From positions 1 through 64,000 of the forward strand of contig JAMFSR010000043.1 in NCBI GenBank assembly GCA_026225395.1: a stretch of 64,000 nt of DNA, in the 5' to 3' direction. Below, in pieces: positions 1 through 6,739 of this stretch. Numbering within the stretch: the stretch's first letter is position 1; each line of letters opens with the position of its first letter. Source of the stretch: Granulicella sapmiensis (GTDB taxonomy: Bacteria > Acidobacteriota > Terriglobia > Terriglobales > Acidobacteriaceae). The notes under the pieces were generated by a model. It saw only the letters and a list, made by a program, of their open reading frames with translations, was not told the DNA's origin and made no database searches. A program made the translations under genes and the position numbers.

Positions 1-13
1 AGCGATCGTGGCA

Positions 14-844
14 TCAGGCCGGATCCGAAAGTCTCAGTCGCTTCTGCATGAGGGCGACCGCCTCAGGATTCTGATCAATGAGGATGTAGTTGCGGTTGTT
101 CTTCGCGGCGGCGAGGCCGGTGGTGCCGGAGCCGGCGAAGAAGTCCAGGACTGTGTCGCCGGGGTTGGAGTGGACTCGAACGATGCGTTCGAGGATGCCG
201 AGAGGCTTCTGGGTGGGGTAGCCGGTTTTTTCTTTGCCGGTAGGCGAGACGATGGTGTGCCACCAGACGTCGGTGGGGGTTTTGCCGCGGGCGGCTTTTT
301 CGGGGCCGACGAGGCCGGGGGCCATGTACGGGATGCGGTCTGATGCGGCGAGGTTGAAGGTGTAGTTGGTGGGGTGCTTGGTGTACCAGAGGATGTTGTC
401 GTGCTTGGCGGGCCAGCGCTTGGTGCTGCGGGCTCCGTAGTCGTAGGCCCAGATGATTTCGTTCTGGAAGCAGGGGCGGGTGAAGATTTCGTCGAGGAGG
501 ACTTTGCAGTAGTGGACTTCACGGGGGTCGACGTGGAGGAAGAAGGAGCCGGTGGCGGAGAGGATGCGGTGGGCTTCTTCGAGGCGAGGGCGGAGGAAAC
601 CGATGTAGTCGTCGAAGGCGTCGAGGTAGTTGGGGGCGGGAGATTGGTTGTCGAGCTTGATGGTGCGGTAGCGGCGGCCGCCGAAGCCGGTGCGGTCGCC
701 GGCGTCGTCGCGGATGGTTTTGAGGCGGGGGCGGGATTGGGTGGTGCCGGTGTTGAAGGGCGGGTCGATGTAGATGAGCGGGATGCTGGCGGAGTCTAAT
801 GTGCGGAGGGCGGTGAGGTTTTCGCTTTGGAGGATGCGGTTCAT
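14..844 (-). CDS. Site-specific DNA methyltransferase (N4/N6 amino-MTase)
   Basis: The 276-residue protein would transfer a methyl group from S-adenosylmethionine to an exocyclic amino group of adenine or cytosine in DNA. The catalytic DPPF motif lies at residues 27-30, and the AdoMet-binding FAGSGT motif lies near the C terminus (about 236-241). The order DPPF first, AdoMet motif last is that of beta-class amino-methyltransferases. The start is placed at the ATG giving MNRIL, because the open frame upstream to 1387 runs antisense through the next gene. No restriction endonuclease gene is adjacent, so it may be a solitary regulatory or epigenetic methylase. The target sequence cannot be read from the protein. 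Confidence 0.85.
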   Translation of the reverse strand: MNRILQSENLTALRTLDSASIPLIYIDPPFNTGTTQSRPRLKTIRDDAGDRTGFGGRRYRTIKLDNQSPAPNYLDAFDDYIGFLRPRLEEAHRILSATGSFFLHVDPREVHYCKVLLDEIFTRPCFQNEIIWAYDYGARSTKRWPAKHDNILWYTKHPTNYTFNLAASDRIPYMAPGLVGPEKAARGKTPTDVWWHTIVSPTGKEKTGYPTQKPLGILERIVRVHSNPGDTVLDFFAGSGTTGLAAAKNNRNYILIDQNPEAVALMQKRLRLSDPA

Positions 845-884
845 GGGGTCGCTTTGATTGTATGGGCGGGGACGGGAAAGCTTT

Positions 885-922
885 GAACGCAAAGGGCGCG
901 AAGGTGGCGAAGTTTCGCAAAG
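885..922. repeat. Intergenic AACGCA/GGGCGCG-type repeat
   Basis: This GC-rich stretch between the divergent methyltransferase and dehydrogenase genes has AACGCA followed by GGGCGCG and a perfect small palindrome, GCGAA-GT-TTCGC (907-918). A similar AACGCA...GGGCGCG stretch occurs at 8735-8750. Two copies in one window suggest a dispersed intergenic repeat family, which is an inference. Confidence 0.4.
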
Positions 923-964
923 TAAAACCAAAGGCTTAGACTTGCTTGTTGTTGAGGTGAGGGT

Positions 965-1822
965 GTGGCGGGACGTCGGGTGATTGGGGTGGTTGGGGCG
1001 GGGACGATGGGCAATGGGATTGCCCATGTGTTTGCGCGGGGTGGTTTTGAGGTGAGGTTGTTTGAGGTGGAGCGGGCGGCGCTGGATCGGGGGATGGCGA
1101 CGATTCGGACGAACCTGGATCGTGAGGCGGCAAAGGGGAAGGTCGATCCAGCGGAGGTTGAGGAGATTTGTGGGCGCGTGCGGCCGACGCTGGATATGAC
1201 GGAGTTGAGTGGGTGTGGGCTGGTGGTGGAGGCGGCTACTGAGAAGCTGGTGGTGAAGCAGGAGATCTTTCGGCGGCTGGATGAGTTGCTGGGGGCGGAG
1301 GCGATTCTGGCTTCGAATACTTCGTCGATTTCGATTACAAAGCTGGCTGGCGGGACGAAGCGCGCGGACCGCGTGATCGGGATGCACTTCTTCAATCCCG
1401 TGCCGGTCATGGCGCTAGTGGAGGTGATTCGCGGGCTGCAGACGTCGGATGCGACGTTTGAGGCGGTCCGGTTGATGGTGCTGGAGATGGGGAAGACTCC
1501 CGTGGCCGTGAACGATGCAACGGGGTTTGTGAGCAACCGGGTGCTGATGCCGCTGATCAATGAGGCGATGTTTGCGGTGATGGAAGGCGTGGCGACGGCC
1601 GAGGCTGTGGATGCGGTGTTCCGGCTGGGGATGGCGCATCCGATGGGGCCGCTGACGCTGGCGGATTTCATCGGGCTGGATGTTTGCCTGGATATTATGC
1701 GGGTGCTGGAGGATGGGCTGGGCGAGCCGAAGTACAGGCCTTGTCCGCTGCTGGTGAGGATGGTGGATGCAGGCTGGCTGGGTCGGAAGTCGGGCAAAGG
1801 ATTTTATGAGTACAGGCGTTAG
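965..1822 (+). CDS. 3-hydroxybutyryl-CoA / 3-hydroxyacyl-CoA dehydrogenase
   Basis: The 285-residue protein has the usual length of single-function 3-hydroxybutyryl-CoA dehydrogenases. It would oxidise 3-hydroxyacyl-CoA to 3-oxoacyl-CoA with NAD(P), or run in reverse in butyrate/PHB-type metabolism. The N-terminal Rossmann motif GAGTMG is at residues 11-16, and the catalytic His is in MHFFNP (H141). The C-terminal helical domain carries the family motif GxVxNR (GFVSNRVLMP). The start is GTG. A MaoC-type hydratase gene follows 50 bases later on the same strand, which fits a shared role in fatty-acyl-CoA or hydroxyacyl chemistry. Confidence 0.93.
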   Translation: MAGRRVIGVVGAGTMGNGIAHVFARGGFEVRLFEVERAALDRGMATIRTNLDREAAKGKVDPAEVEEICGRVRPTLDMTELSGCGLVVEAATEKLVVKQEIFRRLDELLGAEAILASNTSSISITKLAGGTKRADRVIGMHFFNPVPVMALVEVIRGLQTSDATFEAVRLMVLEMGKTPVAVNDATGFVSNRVLMPLINEAMFAVMEGVATAEAVDAVFRLGMAHPMGPLTLADFIGLDVCLDIMRVLEDGLGEPKYRPCPLLVRMVDAGWLGRKSGKGFYEYRR

Positions 1823-1847
1823 AGGGTAGAGTGTAAGGGTAGAGAGA
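1821..1847. repeat. AGAGNNN heptamer repeats
   Basis: Starting at the stop codon of the dehydrogenase gene, the units AGAGGGT, AGAGTGT, AAGGGT (one base short) and AGAGAGA follow one another. The same kind of 7-base periodicity recurs at 2329-2342, 5644-5678 and about 50167-50181, always just after a stop codon or between genes. Confidence 0.5.
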
Positions 1848-1872
1848 ACGATGACAAAGGTGGCAATGAGCA

Positions 1873-2331
1873 GTGGCGACTGAATTGTATTTTGAAGATT
1901 TGCATCCGGGGTTGAAGTTCAACTCTCTGCGTAGTTACAAGGTGACCGCGGAAGAGATCAAAGAATTTGCAGAGCGCTACGATCCACAGCCGTTCCACCT
2001 GGATGAAGATGCTGGGGAGAGCTCGTTCTTCAAGGGGCTGGCGGCTTCGGGCTGGCTGACGGCGGCGATCGTGATGCGTTTGCGGGTGGAGTCGATCCAG
2101 ATTGCCGGCGGAATGATTGGTGCGGGCGTGGAAGAGATTCGGTGGAAGCAGGCGGTGCGTCCGGGTGACTCGCTGCGGACCGAGGCGGAGATTCTGAGTG
2201 TGAGGCACTCGACCTCGCGGCCTACGTTTGGTGTGGTGCGGTCGAGGACGATGGTTTATAACCAGCGCGATGAGGTTGTGATGCGGTCGATTGTTAACTT
2301 TCTGGCGCCGCTGAAGAAGCAGAGTGTGTAG
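1873..2331 (+). CDS. MaoC-family dehydratase (hotdog fold)
   Basis: The 152-residue protein belongs to the MaoC/R-specific enoyl-CoA hydratase family, which adds water to trans-2-enoyl-CoA. The diagnostic active-site stretch YDPQPFHLDED (about residues 36-46) contains the catalytic Asp and His. The length is normal for single-domain members. Translation starts at GTG (VATELYF). It sits 50 bases behind the 3-hydroxyacyl-CoA dehydrogenase, whose substrate it could supply. Some close relatives are annotated only as acyl dehydratases with unknown substrates, so the substrate is open. Confidence 0.88.
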   Translation: MATELYFEDLHPGLKFNSLRSYKVTAEEIKEFAERYDPQPFHLDEDAGESSFFKGLAASGWLTAAIVMRLRVESIQIAGGMIGAGVEEIRWKQAVRPGDSLRTEAEILSVRHSTSRPTFGVVRSRTMVYNQRDEVVMRSIVNFLAPLKKQSV

Positions 2332-2342
2332 AGGGTAGAGGG
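2329..2342. repeat. TAGAGGG heptamer pair
   Basis: Two exact copies of TAGAGGG in tandem begin at the stop codon of the MaoC gene. They belong to the same periodic family seen at 1821-1847. Confidence 0.45.
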
Positions 2343-2409
2343 GTGCTTCGGGCGGTGCGAGTGTTCGTGGCTGGGCTGCGTTAATCACAGGCGAGCGGCG
2401 TATCCTTAA

Positions 2410-3462
2410 GTGGTGAGGATGACCGTTTTAGCTTCGGGGTCGAAGGGGAATTCGACCGTGATTGCGTCGGGGACGACGCGGATCCTGGTGGATGCGGGGC
2501 TTTCGTGTCGTGAGCTGCTGCGGCGTATGGAGCTGGTGGGGGAAGACCCGGCGGCGTTGAACGCCATTCTGATTACTCATGAGCATCTGGACCATGTGGC
2601 GGGGCTGGCGGTGCTGGCGCGGCGGTTGAAGATTCCGGTGTTCTTTACGGAGTCGACGCACAGGGCATGGGTGCGGATGCTGACGCCGCGTACGACGATG
2701 AGCTACGCGAAGTGGCTCGACATGATGCAGCGCGAGAAGGAAGCGCGGGCCGTGGAGACCGCGAATGCGCATGCTCCGGCGCATACCGTGCTGGCGCTGA
2801 TGCCGGCGGGGATTTCTGCGGCCGTGGATCCTGGGGATTCAGCGGTGGATGGGTTGAGCTCGGCGGATGCGGGCGAGGTTTTGATGGAGGCTGCGGCCGA
2901 AGAGGCTTGCGAGCCGGCTGAGGTCGTCGCCAAGGTGAAGGCGAACCCGGCGTTTCTGCCGGCGGTGGAGTACTTCAAGGCAGGTGAGGATTTTTGTATT
3001 GGGGATATCGACGTGAATCCGTTCACGATTCCGCATGATGCGGCCGATCCCTGCGGGTTTGTGTTTCATGCGCGGCATGAGTCGATCCGGATGGCTGTGG
3101 CGACGGACCTGGGGTACATTCCTCCGAATGTGAAGCAGGCGCTGAAGGGTGTGGATGTGCTGTTGCTGGAAAGCAACCACGATCTGGAGATGCTGAAGGA
3201 TGGGCCGTATCCGTGGAGCGTGAAGCAGCGGGTGCTGTCGCGGGTGGGGCATTTGTCGAACCACGCGACCGCGGAGTATCTGCTGCGGGACTATGACGGC
3301 GGGGCGCATACGATCGTGCTGGGGCATCTTTCCGAGCAGAACAACCTGCCGGAGCTGGCGCGGCTGGCTGCGGAGCAGGCGATTGGGAACCGGATGACGC
3401 TGCTGGGCAATCGGGTGGTGCTGGCGGGCCAGGACGCGCCGCTGGAGCCGATTTGTTTGTAG
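2410..3462 (+). CDS. MBL-fold metallohydrolase, YycJ/WalJ-like with insertion
   Basis: This 350-residue protein is a metallo-beta-lactamase-fold hydrolase. The N terminus VLASGSKGNST and the metal motif THEHLDH (HxHxDH, residues 57-62) match the YycJ/WalJ group, which are thought to be DNA/RNA-processing exonuclease-like enzymes. Later metal ligands are visible in IPHDAADP, ATDLG and LGHLSEQN. Relatives are usually about 260-270 residues. Here about 80 Ala/Glu-rich residues (roughly 90-175) are inserted after the RAW motif. Tandem GTG codons lie at 2410 and 2413; an ATG at 2419 is an equally possible start. Confidence 0.85.
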   Translation: MVRMTVLASGSKGNSTVIASGTTRILVDAGLSCRELLRRMELVGEDPAALNAILITHEHLDHVAGLAVLARRLKIPVFFTESTHRAWVRMLTPRTTMSYAKWLDMMQREKEARAVETANAHAPAHTVLALMPAGISAAVDPGDSAVDGLSSADAGEVLMEAAAEEACEPAEVVAKVKANPAFLPAVEYFKAGEDFCIGDIDVNPFTIPHDAADPCGFVFHARHESIRMAVATDLGYIPPNVKQALKGVDVLLLESNHDLEMLKDGPYPWSVKQRVLSRVGHLSNHATAEYLLRDYDGGAHTIVLGHLSEQNNLPELARLAAEQAIGNRMTLLGNRVVLAGQDAPLEPICL

Positions 3463-3551
3463 GGTGAGCAAAATAGCACCAATTGGACGTAGTCGCTCTA
3501 CAGAAAGAGTGCTACTTTCTGAGCAGCAGTTCATCTAAACTAGAGAAACCG

Positions 3552-4070
3552 ATGCCATTTACGACTTATCAGCGCGGAAAGAGCCACGAAGCCTGCAACG
3601 ATCAGGTGATTGGGGCGATTCTGTCCGGCTGGCGGTACGATATCTCGGGGATTCCAAAGGACTTACGGGGCGATTACGAGGATCACCTGGTCGCCTGCAC
3701 GTACTGCAAGAAGCGCCAGCGGCTGCACCGGACGGTGGATTTGCTGCTTTTGTCGGCTACGACGCTGTCGTTTGCGGCGTTTCTGCTGGCGGCGCTGGTG
3801 ATGCACAAGCTGGAGGCGTACAGCCACATCAGTGCGGTGCATGTGCATCTGCATGGTGAGGGTGCGACGGAGTTCCGGCGGATTCCGGACAGCATCGCGG
3901 TGAGCCTGGAGACGGTGGCGTGTGTGGGCGTGTTTATCTCGCTGCTGCTGTGGGTGCTGGTGGCGATTGCAACCCCGGTTCCGGGGATGCTGACCTCGAT
4001 GTTCCGCGAGCGGCGTGCGGTGGCACGAGACCCGGAAGAGCGGGAACGGCTGCGCAAGCAGGCTGCGTAG
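3552..4070 (+). CDS. Small membrane protein with Cys/His cluster
   Basis: I do not recognise a named family. The 172-residue protein starts at ATG 3552 (MPFTTYQRG); the frame is open from 3483, but that extension looks non-coding. The N-terminal 50 residues contain HLVACTYCKKR, an HxxxCxxC arrangement like the zinc-binding anti-sigma (zf-HC2) module. Two hydrophobic segments follow (about residues 59-80 and 118-140), then a basic/acidic cytoplasmic tail. A zinc-binding membrane protein, perhaps an anti-sigma-like factor, is an inference; no sigma gene is adjacent. The rhomboid protease gene starts 21 bases downstream on the same strand. Confidence 0.65.
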   Translation: MPFTTYQRGKSHEACNDQVIGAILSGWRYDISGIPKDLRGDYEDHLVACTYCKKRQRLHRTVDLLLLSATTLSFAAFLLAALVMHKLEAYSHISAVHVHLHGEGATEFRRIPDSIAVSLETVACVGVFISLLLWVLVAIATPVPGMLTSMFRERRAVARDPEERERLRKQAA

Positions 4071-4091
4071 GCTAGCATTGAGTCAAATACC

Positions 4092-5012
4092 TTGACTGAC
4101 TCCGACCAAACCCTGCCGATTCAAACGATAGATGTAGATTTTTCGCGTGCCGAGACGCCTTCGGAAGCGCTGGAAGAGGCGCGTACGGCGGTAAAGAAGA
4201 ATGAGAAACCGCCGTACGCGCTGGCGTATCCGGCGACGTATCTGCTGGTGGGCATCAATCTGCTGGTGTTTGCAGCGATGTTCCGGTTCAGCCCGGCTGT
4301 CAACATGATTCGGCACCATGCGGGACTTGGGGTTCTGACGGCCCAGTTCGATATCGATACGCTGATGCGGTTTGGGGCTAGCGATTCCGTTGCGGTGCTG
4401 AATGGGCAGTGGTGGCGGCTGATTACCTCGATCTTTGTGCATGTGACGATCCTGCATATTGCCGTGAACATGTGGTGTCTGTGGAACCTGGGCCTGTTTG
4501 GAGAGCCGTTGCTCGGCAAGCAGGGGCTGGTGGCTGTCTATGTGCTGACGGGCTGGGCGGGGATGATGCTGTCGCTGGCGTGGAGCGTGTTCACACGGCA
4601 GGATGCGCTGGTGGCGGGGGCATCCGGAGCGGTGTTTGGAGTTGCAGGAATTTTGATTGTGCTGTTGTCGAACAGGAAGCTGTCGCTGCCGTGGAAAGAG
4701 CTGCGGAGTCTGCGGCGGTCGGTAATTTGGTTTGCGGTGTTGAACCTCGCGATCGGGATCATTCCCAACCTGCTGCCGGAGTCTTCCGGCCAGCAACTGG
4801 CGCGGTTGCACATCGATACGAGCATGCTCCCGCGGGTAGATAACAGCGCGCATCTGGGTGGGTTTGTGTGTGGGCTGGCGCTGGGATTTCCGCTGTTTCC
4901 GCGAATGACCTCCGGCCGGCAGAGCTACCGGGCGCGGCAGAGGCTGGTATTTGTGCTGGCGGCCTTTGTTTTGTGCTTGATAGGGTATGGGCTTGGGGCT
5001 TTCGCGAAGTAA
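4092..5012 (+). CDS. Rhomboid-family intramembrane serine protease
   Basis: This 306-residue polytopic membrane protein would cleave transmembrane substrates within the bilayer. The catalytic Ser is in GASGAVFG (S178) and the catalytic His in AHLGG (H254), so both members of the dyad are present. The upstream HxxxNMWCLW segment corresponds to the conserved His/Asn region of TM2. About 65 residues of soluble N terminus precede the first membrane segment. The start codon is TTG 4092, which fits the 21-base gap after the preceding gene. A strong terminator follows at 5073. Confidence 0.92.
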   Translation: MTDSDQTLPIQTIDVDFSRAETPSEALEEARTAVKKNEKPPYALAYPATYLLVGINLLVFAAMFRFSPAVNMIRHHAGLGVLTAQFDIDTLMRFGASDSVAVLNGQWWRLITSIFVHVTILHIAVNMWCLWNLGLFGEPLLGKQGLVAVYVLTGWAGMMLSLAWSVFTRQDALVAGASGAVFGVAGILIVLLSNRKLSLPWKELRSLRRSVIWFAVLNLAIGIIPNLLPESSGQQLARLHIDTSMLPRVDNSAHLGGFVCGLALGFPLFPRMTSGRQSYRARQRLVFVLAAFVLCLIGYGLGAFAK

Positions 5013-5072
5013 TGAAAGATTCACAGACTGGGCCTTGACGGGTGTTGGTGCCGCAGGGCTATACTTGCCGCA

Positions 5073-5108
5073 AAGAAAAAGCCTCCGGATGGCCGGGGGC
5101 TTTTTCTT
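5073..5108. terminator. Bidirectional rho-independent terminator
   Basis: A perfect 11-base stem, AAGAAAAAGCC (5073-5083) and GGCTTTTTCTT (5098-5108), closes a 14-base loop. A/T tracts on both arms let it work on both strands. It separates the converging rhomboid and XRE genes. Confidence 0.88.
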
Positions 5109-5122
5109 GTTTGCAGACGGTC

Positions 5123-5536
5123 TTAGCTTATGGAGAGGCTGGCTGTCGCGGCAAACTTGCGGACCATGGCCAGAAGCAGGCGGCGATCACTTTCGCTCAG
5201 GTTCGCGGAGTAGCGCTGGATCTGGGTGAGGAAGCGAATTTCGTCTTCGTTCAGGCTGAGGCCGGGCACGTCGCGAACGATCTCTTCCGAGAAGAACTGG
5301 CTTAGGGGAAGGTCGAGGGCCCCAGCGATTTTGGCCAGCGTGTCGAGCGAAGGGACGGTGTGGCCGTTTTCGACGCGGGAGAGATAGCAGCGGAGCAGGC
5401 CCGTGCGCTTCTCGATGTCGCCCTGCGACATGCCTTTTTGCAGACGGAAAGCGCGAATCGTGGTTCCGATAGCGATCGGCGCCGGTTCCGGCGTAGGGAC
5501 GTGCGGTGTCGGCAGAGCTGTTTGCATATGTGCCAT
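5123..5536 (-). CDS. XRE-family HTH transcriptional regulator
   Basis: The predicted 137-residue protein has a Cro/C1-type helix-turn-helix in its middle third: IRAFRLQKGMSQ, then IEKRTGLLRCYLSRVENG, then LDTLAKIAGALD. A C-terminal helical segment follows (SESDRRLLLAMVRKF). It most likely binds DNA as a dimer; the target is unknown. I place the start at ATG 5536 (MAHMQTAL). A TTG at 5572 in the same frame is possible but has no ribosome-binding site. It is transcribed towards the terminator shared with the rhomboid gene. Confidence 0.85.
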   Translation of the reverse strand: MAHMQTALPTPHVPTPEPAPIAIGTTIRAFRLQKGMSQGDIEKRTGLLRCYLSRVENGHTVPSLDTLAKIAGALDLPLSQFFSEEIVRDVPGLSLNEDEIRFLTQIQRYSANLSESDRRLLLAMVRKFAATASLSIS

Positions 5537-5643
5537 TAGCGATAAAGTAACTACCGAATGCGAGTGTGGCAAGGACTAAGTGTAACAATCGTGTGGCTTT
5601 GAGTACCCTTTAAGATTCGTGTTGCGGACGGCACTCGTAACTT

Positions 5644-5678
5644 ACAGGGAACAGCGAACAGAGAACAGCCAACAGATA
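5644..5678. repeat. Five tandem ACAGNNA heptamers
   Basis: The units ACAGGGA, ACAGCGA, ACAGAGA, ACAGCCA and ACAGATA follow in perfect 7-base register between the XRE gene and the end of fabG. The constant ACAG..A with variable positions 5-6 sets it apart from simple low-complexity DNA. Confidence 0.75.
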
Positions 5679-5684
5679 GGGCGT

Positions 5685-6431
5685 TTAGCCCATGTACATG
5701 CCACCGTTGACGTCGAGCGTGTGGCCGGTGATGTACCCGGCGGCGTCGGATGCGAGGAAGGCTACGGAGGCGGCGATATCGGCGTCGGAGCCGTAGCGTG
5801 CCAGCGGGATCTGGGCAAGGATGGCGGTTTTCTGGGCGTCGGTGAGCTCGTCGGTCATGGCTGTTTGGATGAAGCCTGGGGCGATTGCGTTGACTGTGAT
5901 GCTGCGGGAAGCGAACTCGCGGGCGAGCGACTTGGTGAGGCCGATGAGGCCGGCCTTGGAGGCGGCGTAGTTGGCCTGGCCGGCGGCGCCGGTTTCGCCG
6001 ACGACCGAGGTGATATTGATGACGCGGCCCCAGCGGGCTTTCATCATGGACGAGATGACGGCCTGCGTGAGCAGGAAGGCGCCGGTGAGGTTGGTGCGGA
6101 GGACGTCGTCGAAGTCGGCGAGCTTCATGCGGAGGGCGAGGCCGTCCCTGGTGATGCCGGCGTTGTTGACGAGGATGTGGACGGCGCCGAGGTCGGCAAG
6201 GACCTGCTTGGCGGCGGACTTGATGGAGTCTTCGCTGGAGACGTCGAGTGCGTAGGTTTTGGCGGTGCCTCCGGCAGCGGTGATCTCGGCGGCCACGGCG
6301 TCCAGCTTTTCGATGTTGCGGGCGGCAAGGGCGACGGTGGCGCCCTGTGTGGCGAGGGCGAGGGCGCAGGCGCGTCCGATACCCTGCGAAGCGCCGGTGA
6401 CGAGTGCGATTTTTCCGGTGAGACTGGTCAT
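5685..6431 (-). CDS. fabG: 3-oxoacyl-ACP reductase FabG
   Basis: This 248-residue short-chain dehydrogenase would reduce 3-oxoacyl-ACP to 3-hydroxyacyl-ACP with NADPH in fatty-acid elongation. It has the nucleotide motif TGASQGIG (12-19), NNAG (89-92) and the catalytic Ser142, Tyr155 and Lys159 in the YAASK context. The C-terminal sequence GYITGHTLDVNGGMYM is typical of FabG and not of general SDRs. The start is ATG 6431, preceded by AAGGA at good spacing. It lies 7 bases downstream of a small membrane-protein gene and is probably co-transcribed with it. Confidence 0.94.
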   Translation of the reverse strand: MTSLTGKIALVTGASQGIGRACALALATQGATVALAARNIEKLDAVAAEITAAGGTAKTYALDVSSEDSIKSAAKQVLADLGAVHILVNNAGITRDGLALRMKLADFDDVLRTNLTGAFLLTQAVISSMMKARWGRVINITSVVGETGAAGQANYAASKAGLIGLTKSLAREFASRSITVNAIAPGFIQTAMTDELTDAQKTAILAQIPLARYGSDADIAASVAFLASDAAGYITGHTLDVNGGMYMG

Positions 6432-6438
6432 TGGTTCC

Positions 6439-6684
6439 TTATGGGTGTTCTGCGGCGGTACGCTGGCTGGCTCTGTGGTTGATCCACATTGTGTAGACGA
6501 CAGCGGCAACGCCACAGACTGGCGTAAGCGACCGGTTTATGACCTGATAGGCGTGATGGGAAATGTGGTTGGTTTTAAAGAGCGCCAACAGTATTGACAG
6601 CACGATGGTCCAGGGGAGAAGGAAATAGACAGTGGTCTGTTTCCAATACCACGCTGTCCGCCAGAGTGGCCGTTGCTCATCCAT
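6439..6684 (-). CDS. Small two-TM membrane protein
   Basis: This 81-residue protein is of unrecognised family. It has two hydrophobic segments (about residues 17-35 and 53-70) and short charged ends, so it should sit in the inner membrane. An AAAGGAAG ribosome-binding site precedes ATG 6684, and the stop is only 7 bases before fabG, which supports a real gene in a two-gene operon with fabG. Confidence 0.72.
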   Translation of the reverse strand: MDEQRPLWRTAWYWKQTTVYFLLPWTIVLSILLALFKTNHISHHAYQVINRSLTPVCGVAAVVYTMWINHRASQRTAAEHP

Positions 6685-6739
6685 GACGTTCTTCCTTTCG
6701 TGCCTAGTCTAATAAATCACAGGTAGAGGCGATATTCTT

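Noticed and set aside
845-1387. In-frame upstream extension of the methyltransferase gene
   Set aside because: It runs antisense through the dehydrogenase gene, its predicted sequence is Pro/His/Arg-rich noise, and the ATG at 844 gives the normal family N terminus.
5537-5572. Longer start (TTG) for the XRE regulator
   Set aside because: There is no ribosome-binding site and the added residues look unlike the family; ATG 5536 is preferred, though not proven.
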